Part shown: positions 1 to 6,951 of the stretch, piece by piece
How the letters are laid out: each line of letters opens with the position of its first letter
How positions within the stretch are numbered: position 1 is the first letter of the stretch
Assembly (NCBI GenBank): GCA_900314595.1
Contig: OMVW01000027.1
Location: 1 to 20,805 of the forward strand
Direction of reading: 5' to 3'
DNA from: an uncultured Dialister sp.
GTDB lineage: Bacteria; Bacillota; Negativicutes; Veillonellales; Dialisteraceae
Length of the DNA: 20,805 nt
The notes under the pieces: model-generated
Database searches by the model: none
Told to the model about the DNA's origin: nothing
Seen by the model: only the letters and a program-made list of their open reading frames with translations
Made by a program: the position numbers and the translations under genes

Positions 1-14
1 ACGGCGCCGATATG

Positions 15-159
15 TGTAATTGGGGAGCTGTCTGCGGAGCAGACTGAGGGGTCGTACGATCGTACAAGTCGAAAATGTTCTGAATGAAAAGCCCACCCCT
101 GGAGGGGAAGCCTTTCCGCGAAAATTTTGAGATAATTCCGATGAAAATGGTACGTCATG
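15..159 (-). repeat. Intergenic repeat family A, copy 1 (inverted)
   Basis: This ~145-bp segment is the reverse complement of the last ~145 bp of the window; the first ~60 bases are identical and the rest has scattered substitutions. It holds the 12-bp palindrome GTACGATCGTAC (54-65) and a GTCTGC/GCAGAC hairpin. No protein signal is seen. The first 290 bases of the window contain no gene that I can support. Confidence 0.85.
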
Positions 160-260
160 GGTTCGGACATCTGCAAGATGGGGCAGCCGACTCTGCAGGT
201 TGGCAGGAAGCCTCTCGGGAAGTCGGACCACTGCGATTGGCAGGGATAAAGACCTTTGGT

Positions 261-349
261 CTTTTCAAATCCGCCTGTGCAGAGCCCAATAAAAAAACGC
301 TGCATCCGCAGCGCCGCCTTCCCGAAATCCGAAGTCCGAAATCCGTCTT
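261..349 (-). repeat. Composite hairpin/heptad element 1
   Basis: Read on the - strand: four degenerate 7-nt units (322-349, unit like CCGAAAT on +), a GAAGG junction, a perfect CGCTGC/GCAGCG hairpin (298-313) and a run of seven or more T (290-297), then a block containing GCACAGGCG that recurs at 4044, 19586 and 20333. The hairpin with T-run looks like a rho-independent terminator, but no - strand gene ends directly at it because another terminator lies at 384-412. Confidence 0.75.
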
Positions 350-383
350 TTCGCTCACCTGCAGGCCAAAGGCCCATATAAAA

Positions 384-412
384 CTGGCCGCTTTTCAAAT
401 TTGAAGCGGCCA
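384..412 (-). terminator. Terminator of the glycosylase gene
   Basis: Perfect 9-bp stem TGGCCGCTT/AAGCGGCCA (385-393 with 404-412) followed on the - strand by AGTTTTATA. It lies about 50 bases past the stop codon of the - strand gene that ends at 465. Confidence 0.7.
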
Positions 413-464
413 CCTCCCCTTTTCCCTTTATTTTGCGTCTGACGGCTCCTATGCATTCCCGCAT

Positions 465-1091
465 TTACCGTTCAACAACCGGCCTCCACCCTGTTTCATC
501 GTCGTTTACCGCATAGTAGTAGAGGGAGGCGATGGAGCCATAGGGGCTGTATTTCTTTTTGTACCGGTGGAAGCGGAGGTCGCTTAAGGTTCTGAAACCG
601 TGGGCTTTGATCATTCCGTTTCTGAGGGCCTGGTCGTACTTGCAGAAGATGTCCGGCCGGCCCAGGGTGAACTGGACGATCATTTCCGCGGTCCAGGTGC
701 CGATTCCCCGGAGGGAGGTGAGGCGGGCGATGATTTCTTCGTCGGAGAGAGAGTCCAGATCATCCAGCCGGAGGGTCCCCTCTTTTACTTTCCGGGACAA
801 ATCGAGGATGTATTCCACCTTCCTTCCCGAAAGGCCGCAGGCGCGGAGTTTTTCATTTCCAAGGGCCAGGAGGGCTTCGGGGGTCATGGCCCCGGCTGCT
901 TTTCTCACTCTTCCATCAATCACATAGCGGACTTTATCGGAAATCATCTGCCCGATGATATGATTCACCAGGGATTCGAAGATACCCGCCGGCGCTCCCG
1001 CCTCGATATGACCGTAATGGGCGACCAGCTCCCTCATAATCGGGTCTTTTGAGGAAATATAGTCCATCTCCGTTTTTCCGTAAATAATCAT
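465..1091 (-). CDS. DNA-3-methyladenine glycosylase II-like (HhH-GPD)
   Basis: Base-excision repair enzyme expected to remove alkylated purines such as 3-methyladenine from DNA. The 208-residue protein is a compact AlkA-type glycosylase without the N-terminal domain of E. coli AlkA. The helix-hairpin-helix is visible as LRGIGTW (residues 127-133), followed by TAEM and, about 20 residues on, the aspartate D153 in KYDQALRNG, which sits where the family has its catalytic Asp. The C-terminal YSPYGSIASLYYY is typical of the short Firmicutes family. The start is supported by AGAGGT about 6 bases upstream; a second Met at residue 9 is less well placed. The gene appears monocistronic. The HhH-GPD assignment is firm; substrate specificity is inferred. 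Confidence 0.9.
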   Translation of the reverse strand: MIIYGKTEMDYISSKDPIMRELVAHYGHIEAGAPAGIFESLVNHIIGQMISDKVRYVIDGRVRKAAGAMTPEALLALGNEKLRACGLSGRKVEYILDLSRKVKEGTLRLDDLDSLSDEEIIARLTSLRGIGTWTAEMIVQFTLGRPDIFCKYDQALRNGMIKAHGFRTLSDLRFHRYKKKYSPYGSIASLYYYAVNDDETGWRPVVER

Positions 1092-1197
1092 GATAAACCT
1101 CTTTATATCCTGTCCGGATTAAAAGTTATCAGTTTCTCAATCCATCGGTACAGGCTGCATTTCAATGTTCAACAGTCCTCATCAGAGACGAAATTCA

Positions 1198-1228
1198 CTG
1201 ACAAAAATTTGCAGGCCTATGGTATAAT
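1198..1228 (+). promoter_or_regulatory. Promoter of antisense antitoxin RNA
   Basis: Consensus -10 TATAAT at 1223-1228 with a weaker -35 CTGACA at 1198-1203 (spacer 19). It points into a region with no open reading frame but with a hairpin and a terminator, which suggests a small RNA starting near 1235. Confidence 0.6.
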
Positions 1229-1234
1229 ATCCAT

Positions 1235-1334
1235 AGAAAAGAGGCAGCCGACAAATATCCTCCGCTAAAGGACAGGCTTTCTCTTGTTCGATATCAGTTG
1301 AAGAGAGCCGCCTAAGCCTTGGGTAGGCTTTTTT
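1235..1334 (+). ncRNA. Probable type I antitoxin RNA
   Basis: A ~100-nt RNA is predicted between the promoter at 1198-1228 and a terminator with stem AGCCT/AGGCT (1315-1319 with 1325-1329) and six T (1329-1334). An internal hairpin is possible between GGCT..CTCT (about 1275) and AGAGAGCC (about 1302). The RNA converges on the holin-like toxin gene (1351-1425, - strand), so it would be complementary to the 3' part of the toxin mRNA. This is the arrangement of known txpA/ratA-type pairs. The transcript and its role are inferred from sequence only. Confidence 0.6.
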
Positions 1335-1350
1335 CAATGCAATGAATTCA

Positions 1351-1425
1351 TTACTTGTTTCTCATAATGCATGCTATTAGTGCACCGAAAGCAATCATCA
1401 GAGATAATGTTTCGTAGATACTCAT
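1351..1425 (-). CDS. Holin-like type I toxin peptide
   Basis: This 24-residue peptide reads MSIYETLSLMIAFG at its N-terminus, continues through a hydrophobic stretch (LIACIM) and ends with a short basic tail RNK. That pattern (Y-E-x-L-x-L-M-I-A-F-G-x-L-I) is characteristic of the 'putative holin-like toxin' family of Firmicutes, small membrane-inserting peptides that are type I toxins. A strong Shine-Dalgarno AAGGGGTG lies just upstream, and a promoter with TATAAT (1477-1482) gives a ~45-nt leader. The opposite strand carries a convergent small RNA with its own promoter and terminator. The family resemblance is clear by eye; toxicity is inferred. Confidence 0.75.
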   Translation of the reverse strand: MSIYETLSLMIAFGALIACIMRNK

Positions 1426-1476
1426 AGCATCACCCCTTGCGGGAGAGTAAAGCCTAATGTCGACTACCTCGGTCAA

Positions 1477-1505
1477 ATTATACCATATGTTCTATAAATT
1501 ATCAC
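1477..1505 (-). promoter_or_regulatory. Promoter of the holin-like toxin
   Basis: On the - strand, TATAAT (1477-1482) is preceded 17 bases upstream by a weak -35 GTGATA. Transcription would start near 1470 and run into the toxin gene. Confidence 0.55.
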
Positions 1506-1506
1506 G

Positions 1507-1533
1507 AAATCCGGCACCTGCCGGATTTTTATT
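1507..1533 (+). terminator. Terminator-like hairpin between toxin and ldcA-type gene
   Basis: Perfect 10-bp stem AAATCCGGCA/TGCCGGATTT (1507-1516 with 1519-1528) followed on + by TTTTTATTTTATT. No + gene ends here, so it may stop + strand read-through into the antisense of the gene at 1618-2667. Confidence 0.6.
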
Positions 1534-1544
1534 TTATTCAAAAT

Positions 1545-1620
1545 CATAAAAGGCATCCTGATCATTCAAGATGCCCTTCACTGATAACTAAAACTAACCA
1601 CTAATCACTAACCACTTTTA
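1545..1620 (-). repeat. Composite hairpin/heptad element 2 (terminator)
   Basis: On the - strand, directly after the stop codon of the LD-carboxypeptidase gene, come about six 7-nt units (1579-1620; + strand units ACTAACC and ACTAATC), then a GGCATC/GATGCC hairpin (1552-1557 with 1570-1575) followed by TTTT. The hairpin is probably that gene's terminator; the heptads fill the space between stop codon and hairpin. Confidence 0.75.
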
Positions 1621-2667
1621 TTTCAAATAGCTCTCCTCCACCACCAGCTGTGCGCCCTCTTCTCCCGCTTCCACGGTCGCTTTCACGCCCAGGGGGAGAA
1701 ATAAATTATCCGGACCGTGACCTATGGGAAGGCCGGAAATCACCGGTTTCCCGGAAAGTTCCGCATAGTAGGAAAGGACTTTTTCCACCGTAAATTCCCC
1801 TTCCGCAGGACTTGGGCTGTAGAAATCTCCATATACGATGGCAGAAACCCGTGAAAGGAGTCCGTTCCGGTAGAGCTGCTGCATCATGCGGTCCACGCGG
1901 TAAGGGTCTTCCCCCGTATCTTCGAGGACCAGGATATTTCCATTTCCCTCGAGTTCATAAGGCGTGCCGCAGAGGGAGGCGATGACGGAAAGGTTGCCTC
2001 CCGAAAGGATTCCTGTGGCTTTCCCGGGATTCAGTGTCTTCAGGGTCCTTCCGTAAGGAAGGCGCACGGGACCTTTCGGCAGGCTGCCGGAGAGTCCGTT
2101 TTCGAAATTGTACAGGGTGAATTCGGTGAAACTCCAGTCCTTGAAGGATGAAATCATAGGTCCGTGGATGGTGACCATATGGGCCTTTTCGCCAAGGGCT
2201 GCATGAAGAGCGGTGATATCGGAGAAACCGATCAGCATCTTCGGATGTTTCCCAATCATTTCATAATCCAGCTTGTCCAGGAGCCGGGCAGAGCCGTAAC
2301 CCCCGCGGAGGCAGAGGATGGCCTTGATTTCATCATCTTTGAAGAAATCATTGAGATCCTTCGCCCGTTCCTCATCATTTCCCGCCAGAAATCCGTAATC
2401 GGCGGTGGCCGAAGGGGCGAGCCGGATCCGGTACCCCAGCTCCTCCAAAAGCGTTAGAGACTGGGTGTAGTCCGTCATTCCCCCGTGAGCCGCCGGCGCC
2501 AGCACCCCGATCGTATCCCCCGGGTGAAGGGCGGACACTTTCTGCCGCACTTCCTCCCTCTCCACCGGCTTTTCCGACGGAAAGAAATACAGGACCACCG
2601 CCAGAATGAGGAGAAGCGGAAAGATATACAGTTTGTACCTGCTATATATATGATATAAATAATGCAT
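1618..2667 (-). CDS. Membrane-anchored LD-carboxypeptidase (peptidase S66)
   Basis: Expected to cleave the L,D peptide bond of murein tetrapeptides (LdcA/MccF family, peptidoglycan recycling or remodelling). The 349-residue protein starts with a basic segment and one transmembrane helix (about residues 13-30, ending FFPSEK), so the catalytic domain is probably tethered outside the membrane; most LdcA proteins are cytoplasmic, so this is worth noting. The S66 hallmarks are present: GDTIGVLAPAA (50-60), LRGGYGSARLLD (120-131), the nucleophile in GFSDIT (S149), a candidate catalytic Glu in VLEDTGEDPYRVDRMM (E249) and His in GLPIGHGPDN (H317). An AAGAAGG ribosome site lies just upstream of the ATG. 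Family confident; location inferred. Confidence 0.9.
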   Translation of the reverse strand: MHYLYHIYSRYKLYIFPLLLILAVVLYFFPSEKPVEREEVRQKVSALHPGDTIGVLAPAAHGGMTDYTQSLTLLEELGYRIRLAPSATADYGFLAGNDEERAKDLNDFFKDDEIKAILCLRGGYGSARLLDKLDYEMIGKHPKMLIGFSDITALHAALGEKAHMVTIHGPMISSFKDWSFTEFTLYNFENGLSGSLPKGPVRLPYGRTLKTLNPGKATGILSGGNLSVIASLCGTPYELEGNGNILVLEDTGEDPYRVDRMMQQLYRNGLLSRVSAIVYGDFYSPSPAEGEFTVEKVLSYYAELSGKPVISGLPIGHGPDNLFLPLGVKATVEAGEEGAQLVVEESYLK

Positions 2668-2709
2668 GCTGCCTTCTTAAGAAATAAAGTCGCCCGCAGG
2701 CGCTATTTG

Positions 2710-2718
2710 AGTATAGCA
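2710..2718 (-). promoter_or_regulatory. Extended -10 promoter of the LD-carboxypeptidase
   Basis: The - strand reads TGCTATACT about 45 bases upstream of the start codon, an extended -10 element (TG-N-TATACT). No convincing -35 is seen. Confidence 0.45.
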
Positions 2719-2738
2719 CATTTCAGGGGAAAGAAGTC

Positions 2739-2759
2739 GTTAGTTGTTAGTTCTCAGTT
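2739..2759. repeat. Short period-7 tract
   Basis: Three consecutive 7-nt units (GTTAGTT, GTTAGTT, CTCAGTT). It resembles the heptad arrays elsewhere in the window but has no strong hairpin beside it. Confidence 0.5.
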
Positions 2760-2891
2760 TATGAAAATTATGTAAAAATGGCCTGTCGTTCCATCCGGTA
2801 TGGGCCTCCTTCACTGATAACTATGAAATGATCACTTTGTCATATGCGGTCTCCTGTAAAATGATATTTCCCCAATCCCTCTTTCCCGGAA

Positions 2892-2920
2892 TTGCGGCCT
2901 CTTATTTCCGGACGTATAAT
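2892..2920 (+). promoter_or_regulatory. Sigma-70 promoter of the secreted protein gene
   Basis: TTGCGG (2892-2897), a 17-base spacer and TATAAT (2915-2920), 33 bases upstream of the ATG at 2953. Confidence 0.65.
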
Positions 2921-2952
2921 AGAGAAATGAAATCTGTTTCACAGGAGGCATC

Positions 2953-3630
2953 ATGAAATATCTGAAAATCATTCTTTTCTTCCTCTTTACCACCCTTTTC
3001 TTCCATTTCAGCGCACAGGCTGCGGACTGTCCCTCCCCGGAAGAAATCGAGGGAAATCCGGCCCGCTACGTGCTTGCCGCCTCCCGCGGGGAAGTGAAAG
3101 GGTATTTCGACAAAGAGTCCATCGAATCCATCCGGTATGCGCCGCCCCATTATACGATCAAAGTCAATTTTTACTACGTGGACAAAAGGGCCGGGGCCAT
3201 TCATCAGATGAGGACCCTTCTCGATTATAACTGGAAGAGAAGCGAAGAAACCCTGGTGAAAGAAGCGGCCGGCGGGAAAAAGACCGCCCTCTTTGATACG
3301 GATGAAAAAAAGAAACAACTCATGAAGGATACCCTCTCCCTGGTGGAGGAGGATACCGGGATGCAGCTGGCCGTAACTGACATCACCTCGTACAGCCTGC
3401 AGGGCGAAAAGATACGGGACTACCACTTCGACACACCAAAAGCCAGAAAAATCGCCCTCTCCGAAATCTATACCCTGGCAGACGTGATTTTCTATCACTG
3501 CCATCACACCTTCTTCGGCGTGACCCAATGGTTCGTCAAGATGGATCACCTGAAAGCCCTGACCGACGATTTTGGAAATATAGATACCTCAAACGTTCCT
3601 TATAACGTACCTGTACGTACAGGCACATAA
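2953..3630 (+). CDS. Secreted protein of unknown function
   Basis: The 225-residue protein has a clear Sec signal peptide: a basic start, a hydrophobic core rich in F and L (about residues 5-18) and a signal peptidase I site after SAQA (about residue 23). The mature part is charged and hydrophilic with no other membrane segment. Visible landmarks are GYFDKESIE (about 50-58), an aromatic strand-like segment FYYVDKRAG, and FYHCHHTFFG near the C-terminus, a Cys/His cluster that could bind metal. AGGAGG lies 4 bases before the ATG and a good promoter stands upstream, so it is probably a single-gene unit. The last codons overlap the 14-bp palindrome CCTGTACGTACAGG (3610-3623). I do not recognise the family. 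Confidence 0.8.
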   Translation: MKYLKIILFFLFTTLFFHFSAQAADCPSPEEIEGNPARYVLAASRGEVKGYFDKESIESIRYAPPHYTIKVNFYYVDKRAGAIHQMRTLLDYNWKRSEETLVKEAAGGKKTALFDTDEKKKQLMKDTLSLVEEDTGMQLAVTDITSYSLQGEKIRDYHFDTPKARKIALSEIYTLADVIFYHCHHTFFGVTQWFVKMDHLKALTDDFGNIDTSNVPYNVPVRTGT

Positions 3631-3721
3631 TAGACCGGAAAGAACAGCCCAGAGTAAAAGCCTTCCCCGGAGGGGGATGATTGCTGCTTCCCTGCTCATG
3701 TGGCTCTAACGCTTCCGCTAG

Positions 3722-3962
3722 GCCTCATCCATCTTCCCCCCTGCCTTCGGCATCCCCCCTTTCAAAGGGGGGATTTTTCCATCTGGCGGCGAAGCCGCCT
3801 GAAGTGAAAAGCCTTCCCCAGATGGGGAAGGTGTCAGCAAAGCTGACGGATGGGATGATTGATGTATGCCTGCTCATGTGACTCTGCCATTTTCAGCAGT
3901 CAAGCCTCAGTCTTCCCCCCTGCCTTCGGCATCCCCCCTTTCAAGGGGGGATTTTCGCATCT
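3722..3962 (+). repeat. Direct repeat family C, copy 1
   Basis: About 240 bp that recur almost unchanged at 5161-5400. Each copy starts and ends with a hairpin in which ATCCCCCC pairs with GGGGGGAT, followed by T residues on + (here 3752-3777 and 3931-3955), and contains a GTCAGC/GCTGAC hairpin (about 3834-3848). No credible gene lies inside it. A partial, more diverged unit precedes it from about 3655. Confidence 0.85.
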
Positions 3963-4043
3963 GGCGGCCAAAGGCCGCCTTTGGAGAAGATCTCCCGAGA
4001 GAGCGTAACGTTCACCATCTATCTCTTTTTCGACTTTTATGTG

Positions 4044-4157
4044 CTTTTCAACCTCGCCTGTGTACATTCCCCATATATATTCGTGCCGCATCAGCGGCAC
4101 ACCTTCCCGACCACCCCGACCATCCCGACCGCCCCGACCACCCCGACCACCCCGATT
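4044..4157 (-). repeat. Composite hairpin/nonamer element 3
   Basis: Period-9 version of the composite element. On +, a perfect GTGCCGC/GCGGCAC hairpin with ATCA loop (4083-4100) is followed by ACCTT and six 9-nt units (CCCGACCAC and variants, 4106-4157). The block on the other side (CGCCTGTGTACATTCCCCAT) recurs at 20343 and, diverged, at 19597 and 272. Confidence 0.8.
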
Positions 4158-4179
4158 CAAAAGTCACTGAAAATAAAAG

Positions 4180-4258
4180 TTAAAAATCAAAAATGGGCGC
4201 CTATATAATTTTCAGGCGCCCACCTTCACTTACCACTTACCACTTATCACTTACCACT
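4180..4258 (-). terminator. Composite hairpin/heptad element 4, terminator of the 116-aa gene
   Basis: Directly downstream of the - strand gene ending at 4260 are four to five 7-nt units (4227-4258; + strand unit CACTTAC), then AGGTG, an 8-bp stem GGGCGCCT/AGGCGCCC (4195-4202 with 4214-4221) and a T-rich tail (ATTTTTGATTTTT on -). This is a good rho-independent terminator. Confidence 0.8.
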
Positions 4259-4259
4259 A

Positions 4260-4610
4260 TTATTTCCTGCACAGAAATACCTCTTCCACCCTGTACATAT
4301 ACGCTCCGTTGTCGAAGGTGATTTTCTTCACAAGCACATGGGACGGTTCGTCGCAGTAGTGGAGATGAGACAGCTGGCCCGCCATATCGAGGTACTGCCA
4401 GCAGGGTTTCTTTTCTTCCGTCTCAAAGAGGAGAAATAAATAGGGCGTAAGTGCCGAGACTTCGCTCTTTGCTTCGGACATGGCACCTAAGAGGGTGCCG
4501 AGATCTATATTTCCCCCATCCGGAAGGTCCGGTTTCGGGGTGAATTCCTTCGCTACCGTGGTGACGGAAAAATAGCGGAGGGGGAAGTCGTAGGTTGTTT
4601 CCTGTTTCAT
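4260..4610 (-). CDS. Hypothetical protein, 116 aa
   Basis: I do not recognise this protein. I chose the ATG at 4610 because AAAGGA lies about 8 bases upstream; an in-frame ATG 21 bases earlier (4631) has no ribosome site. It has no signal peptide or membrane helix. The sequence mixes strand-like hydrophobic stretches (YLFLLFE, AYMYRVEEVFLC) with a Ser/Glu-rich middle and contains three cysteines. A good terminator follows. The gene is flanked by ~240-bp direct repeats and by a heptad tract immediately upstream, so it could be a passenger in a recombining segment. It is probably real given the ribosome site and terminator, but no function can be suggested. Confidence 0.6.
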   Translation of the reverse strand: MKQETTYDFPLRYFSVTTVAKEFTPKPDLPDGGNIDLGTLLGAMSEAKSEVSALTPYLFLLFETEEKKPCWQYLDMAGQLSHLHYCDEPSHVLVKKITFDNGAYMYRVEEVFLCRK

Positions 4611-4639
4611 ATGTGCGTTCCTTTGCTTCATTCGATAAG

Positions 4640-4676
4640 GGATTGGGGATTGCGGATTGCGGATTGCGGATTGCGG
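4640..4676. repeat. Perfect period-7 tandem tract
   Basis: Five 7-nt units, four of them the identical GGATTGC, just upstream of the start of the gene at 4260-4610. Its regularity suggests recent expansion by slippage. From here to 5160 I see no gene; partial copies of repeat family D lie at about 4745-4815 and 4965-5070. Confidence 0.85.
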
Positions 4677-4964
4677 GAAGGATATGGTTTCCTGCGGAAA
4701 CCAATCTTATTTAGTGCGCTTCGCGCACGGGCTATTGCCTGCACTTGTGCTGAAAATGGTTTTACCCAGGCGGTGACTCTACATTTGCGTCTCGCCCCTG
4801 TATTCCCGGCAGGGTCTTTTATATTTTCTGCACTACAGGTACGAGGCGGAAGAGCCTCAGGTGAAAAGCATGCTGCAGGTCACCACCCTTCCAAGTGTTG
4901 GAAGGGTGCCGGAGCGCAGCGGAGGCGGGTAAGTTCATCTACCGGTACAAGGCGATCCTTTTCC

Positions 4965-5095
4965 TATAGAAGTTCCTGGTTTCCGGTATCCGATAAAAAC
5001 TTTCTGCCCAGGCGGTGACTCTACAATTTCGTCTCGCCCCTGTATTCCCGGCCCCGCGCGTGGAGCGGAGAGAGCGCAGCGTTCTCATGTGGTCA
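4965..5095 (+). repeat. Truncated copy of repeat family D
   Basis: Shares with 6661-6830 and 7006-7160 the stretch beginning near CGATAAAAAC(T)TT and running through AGGCGGTG(G)CTCTACA, TGTATTCCCGGCCCCGCG and GGAG.GAG..AGCGCAGCG. A shorter copy lies at 4745-4815. Noncoding. Confidence 0.65.
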
Positions 5096-5160
5096 GCCTT
5101 CCCCGGATGGGATGATTGATCCTTCCCGACTCGTGTGACTCTAACGTTTTCGTCAAACAA

Positions 5161-5400
5161 GCCTCAGTCTTCCCCCCTGCCTTCGGCATCCCCCCTTTCA
5201 AGGGGGAATTTTTCCATCTGGCGGTGAAGCCGCCTGAAGTGAAAAGCCTTCCCCAGATGGGGAAGGTGTCAGCGAAGCTGACGGATGGGATGATTGATGT
5301 ATGCCTGCTCATGTGACTCTGCCATTTTCAGCAGTCAATCCTCAGCCTTCCCCCCTGCCTTCGGCATCCCCCCTTTCAAGGGGGGATTTTTGCATCTGGT
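5161..5400 (+). repeat. Direct repeat family C, copy 2
   Basis: Near-identical to 3722-3962 in the same orientation, about 1.44 kb downstream of it. Its two C-run/G-run hairpins lie at about 5188-5213 and 5366-5391, each followed by T residues on +. Confidence 0.85.
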
Positions 5401-5430
5401 CTTGCGCGTATTTCTGCTGATTGCTAAAAC

Positions 5431-6336
5431 CTACTCACTTTTCTTTCCTTCGAGGAATCCCCGCAGCTCTTCTTTCCAGAGGAGGAGGGCGGGATTTTTA
5501 TTTCCTCCGTTCCAGGCAAGGACGGTGGGAAGTGTCTTTGTTTCTTCCGTGAGGGGGATGGAGGCGAGGTTCATGGTCCCATCAGGCGGGCAGTCGAAGG
5601 AGGGGAGGATGGCTATCCCCTGGCCTGCTTCTACCTGGAAGAGGATTTCTTCCACTGTGGAGCAGACTTTTTCTATTTTCGGGGCAAATCCCCAGCCTGC
5701 GCAGATGGATTTCACCATATCCGGTCCTTTATAGGACGATTTCCCCTGAAGCACCAGGAATGGTTCCGTCTCCAGACTTCTGAAAACTTTCCTCTTCTTC
5801 GTGAGGAAGGGATGATCCGCCGGAAGGAGGAGCGTATGTCCGGACCGGCCGATTTCTTCGGTCTCCAGCGGGTCCAGAAAGGAGAGGCCCAGATCGCCGG
5901 CAATGGCGCAGTCCAGGCGGCTCGTCCGCAGAGAATCCTGGATCTGGCGGAAATCGAGAAGGTCCAGGTGGAGGGCTACCGCCGGATGTTTTGCCTTGAA
6001 TGCCCGGATGAAGGGCAGGTACTTCCTGGCAAGGCCTGTACCCATGATTCCCACGCGGAGAGACTGAGCCCCTGCCCGGGCCGCCTCACGGACTGCGTCC
6101 ACCATCTTCTTCTCCTGGGCCAGGAGAGATTTGCTTTCCTCCAGAAATACAATGCCCGCATAGGTGAGCCGGGCGTACCGCTTCGTCCGCTCCACCAGCG
6201 TCAGCCCCAGTTCATGCTCCAGATTGGCCACCTTCTTCGAAAGCGTGGGCTGGGCAATGAAAAGAGCCTCCGAAGCTTTGGTGAAACTCCCATACTTCGC
6301 AAGCGCCTGAAAAGCCAGAATGTCGTCTTTCTCCAT
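5431..6336 (-). CDS. LysR-family transcriptional regulator
   Basis: The 301-residue protein has the length and layout of a LysR-type regulator. The N-terminal winged helix-turn-helix is plain (residues about 3-62: DILAFQALAKYGSFTKAS, then QPTLSKKVANLEHELG and LVERTKR), followed by a linker helix and a periplasmic-binding-protein-like effector domain from about residue 90 (LRVGIMGTG) to the end. Such proteins usually regulate a divergent neighbour, but none is present here: upstream on the + strand only repeats are found, so the target is unknown. A weak AAAGGA site lies about 12 bases before the ATG. The effector cannot be predicted. Confidence 0.92.
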   Translation of the reverse strand: MEKDDILAFQALAKYGSFTKASEALFIAQPTLSKKVANLEHELGLTLVERTKRYARLTYAGIVFLEESKSLLAQEKKMVDAVREAARAGAQSLRVGIMGTGLARKYLPFIRAFKAKHPAVALHLDLLDFRQIQDSLRTSRLDCAIAGDLGLSFLDPLETEEIGRSGHTLLLPADHPFLTKKRKVFRSLETEPFLVLQGKSSYKGPDMVKSICAGWGFAPKIEKVCSTVEEILFQVEAGQGIAILPSFDCPPDGTMNLASIPLTEETKTLPTVLAWNGGNKNPALLLWKEELRGFLEGKKSE

Positions 6337-6405
6337 AGTATATTTTATTCCTTTTCAGAATACAAACTAATGATAACTTCCTTTTTCACGTGGTTTCCTG
6401 CTCTT

Positions 6406-6435
6406 ATTATAATACAGATGGAATACAATTTACAA
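6406..6435 (-). promoter_or_regulatory. Promoter of the LysR-type regulator
   Basis: On the - strand, TTGTAA (6430-6435), an 18-base spacer and TATAAT (6406-6411), about 70 bases upstream of the start codon. Confidence 0.6.
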
Positions 6436-6480
6436 ATTTGAAAGAATGTCGGGCGGGGAAGCATGCGGGGAAGCATGGAA

Positions 6481-6501
6481 GTTGCCAGTTGCCAGCTGCC
6501 A
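6481..6501. repeat. Short period-7 tract
   Basis: Three 7-nt units (GTTGCCA, GTTGCCA, GCTGCCA). Similar GTTGCCA or GTTACCA units recur at 6642-6669 and near 7194-7207. Confidence 0.6.
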
Positions 6502-6560
6502 GAGGCTGAGTTCGTTGAAACTTTGAGAGACCAGCTGTTTTCAGTGGCCTGTCATTGTCC

Positions 6561-6622
6561 GGGACTCGGGATTCGGGAGTCGGGGTAGTGCGCTGCACAA
6601 TTCATGAAGCAGCGCATTTTTT
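6561..6622 (+). repeat. Composite hairpin/heptad element 5 (terminator-like)
   Basis: Four 7-nt units (GGGACTC, GGGATTC, GGGAGTC, GGGGTAG) lead into an 8-bp stem TGCGCTGC/GCAGCGCA (6589-6596 with 6609-6616) and six T (6617-6622). On + this is a good terminator shape, though no + gene ends nearby. Confidence 0.75.
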
Positions 6623-6951
6623 ATATTTTGGTCGCATATAAGTTACCAGTTCCCAGTTCCGAGTATTCGATGAAAACCTTTTCTGACAGGCGGTGGCTCT
6701 ACAGCTGAGACTTGTCCCTGTATTCCCGGCCCCGCGTGTCCGAGTACTCCCGCACGAAAGCTGAAGAGTATTCCCGGCCCCGCGCGGGGAGCGAGGGAGC
6801 GCAGCGCTCTGCCCGGGGAGCATGGAAGCTGCCAGCTACCGGAGGGAGCGTCAGGCCTGGCTGTCCTGCATACCGGCCGGTGCAGCTTAAAAACAATCAT
6901 CCCATCGTGATTGTCGTGACTATCGTGGCTATCGGGCAGGTGCGGCGTACA
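6602..6951 (+). repeat. Repeat family D, tandem copy 1
   Basis: About 350 bp duplicated in tandem with 6952-7310. The copies share a T-run, GTCGCATATAAGTT, a heptad tract, GATGAAAACCTTTTCTGACA, two CCCGGCCCCGCG boxes, a GAGCGAGGGAGCGCAGCGCTC near-palindrome in two overlapping parts, and a period-9 tract (6904-6939, units like ATCGTGATT). Small indels separate the copies. No supported coding region; reading frames through it are low-complexity. Confidence 0.85.

Noticed and set aside
600..1052. 150-codon + strand open frame
   Set aside because: It lies entirely antisense to the glycosylase gene and has no ribosome site or family resemblance.
2902..3549. 215-codon - strand open frame
   Set aside because: Antisense to the secreted protein gene, which has a signal peptide, promoter and ribosome site.
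4106..4157. Tandem CCCGACC tract as a CRISPR-like array
   Set aside because: Nine-base units without spacers; it is a short tandem tract.
5812..6441. 209-codon + strand open frame
   Set aside because: Antisense to the LysR-type regulator; the sequence has no recognisable domain.
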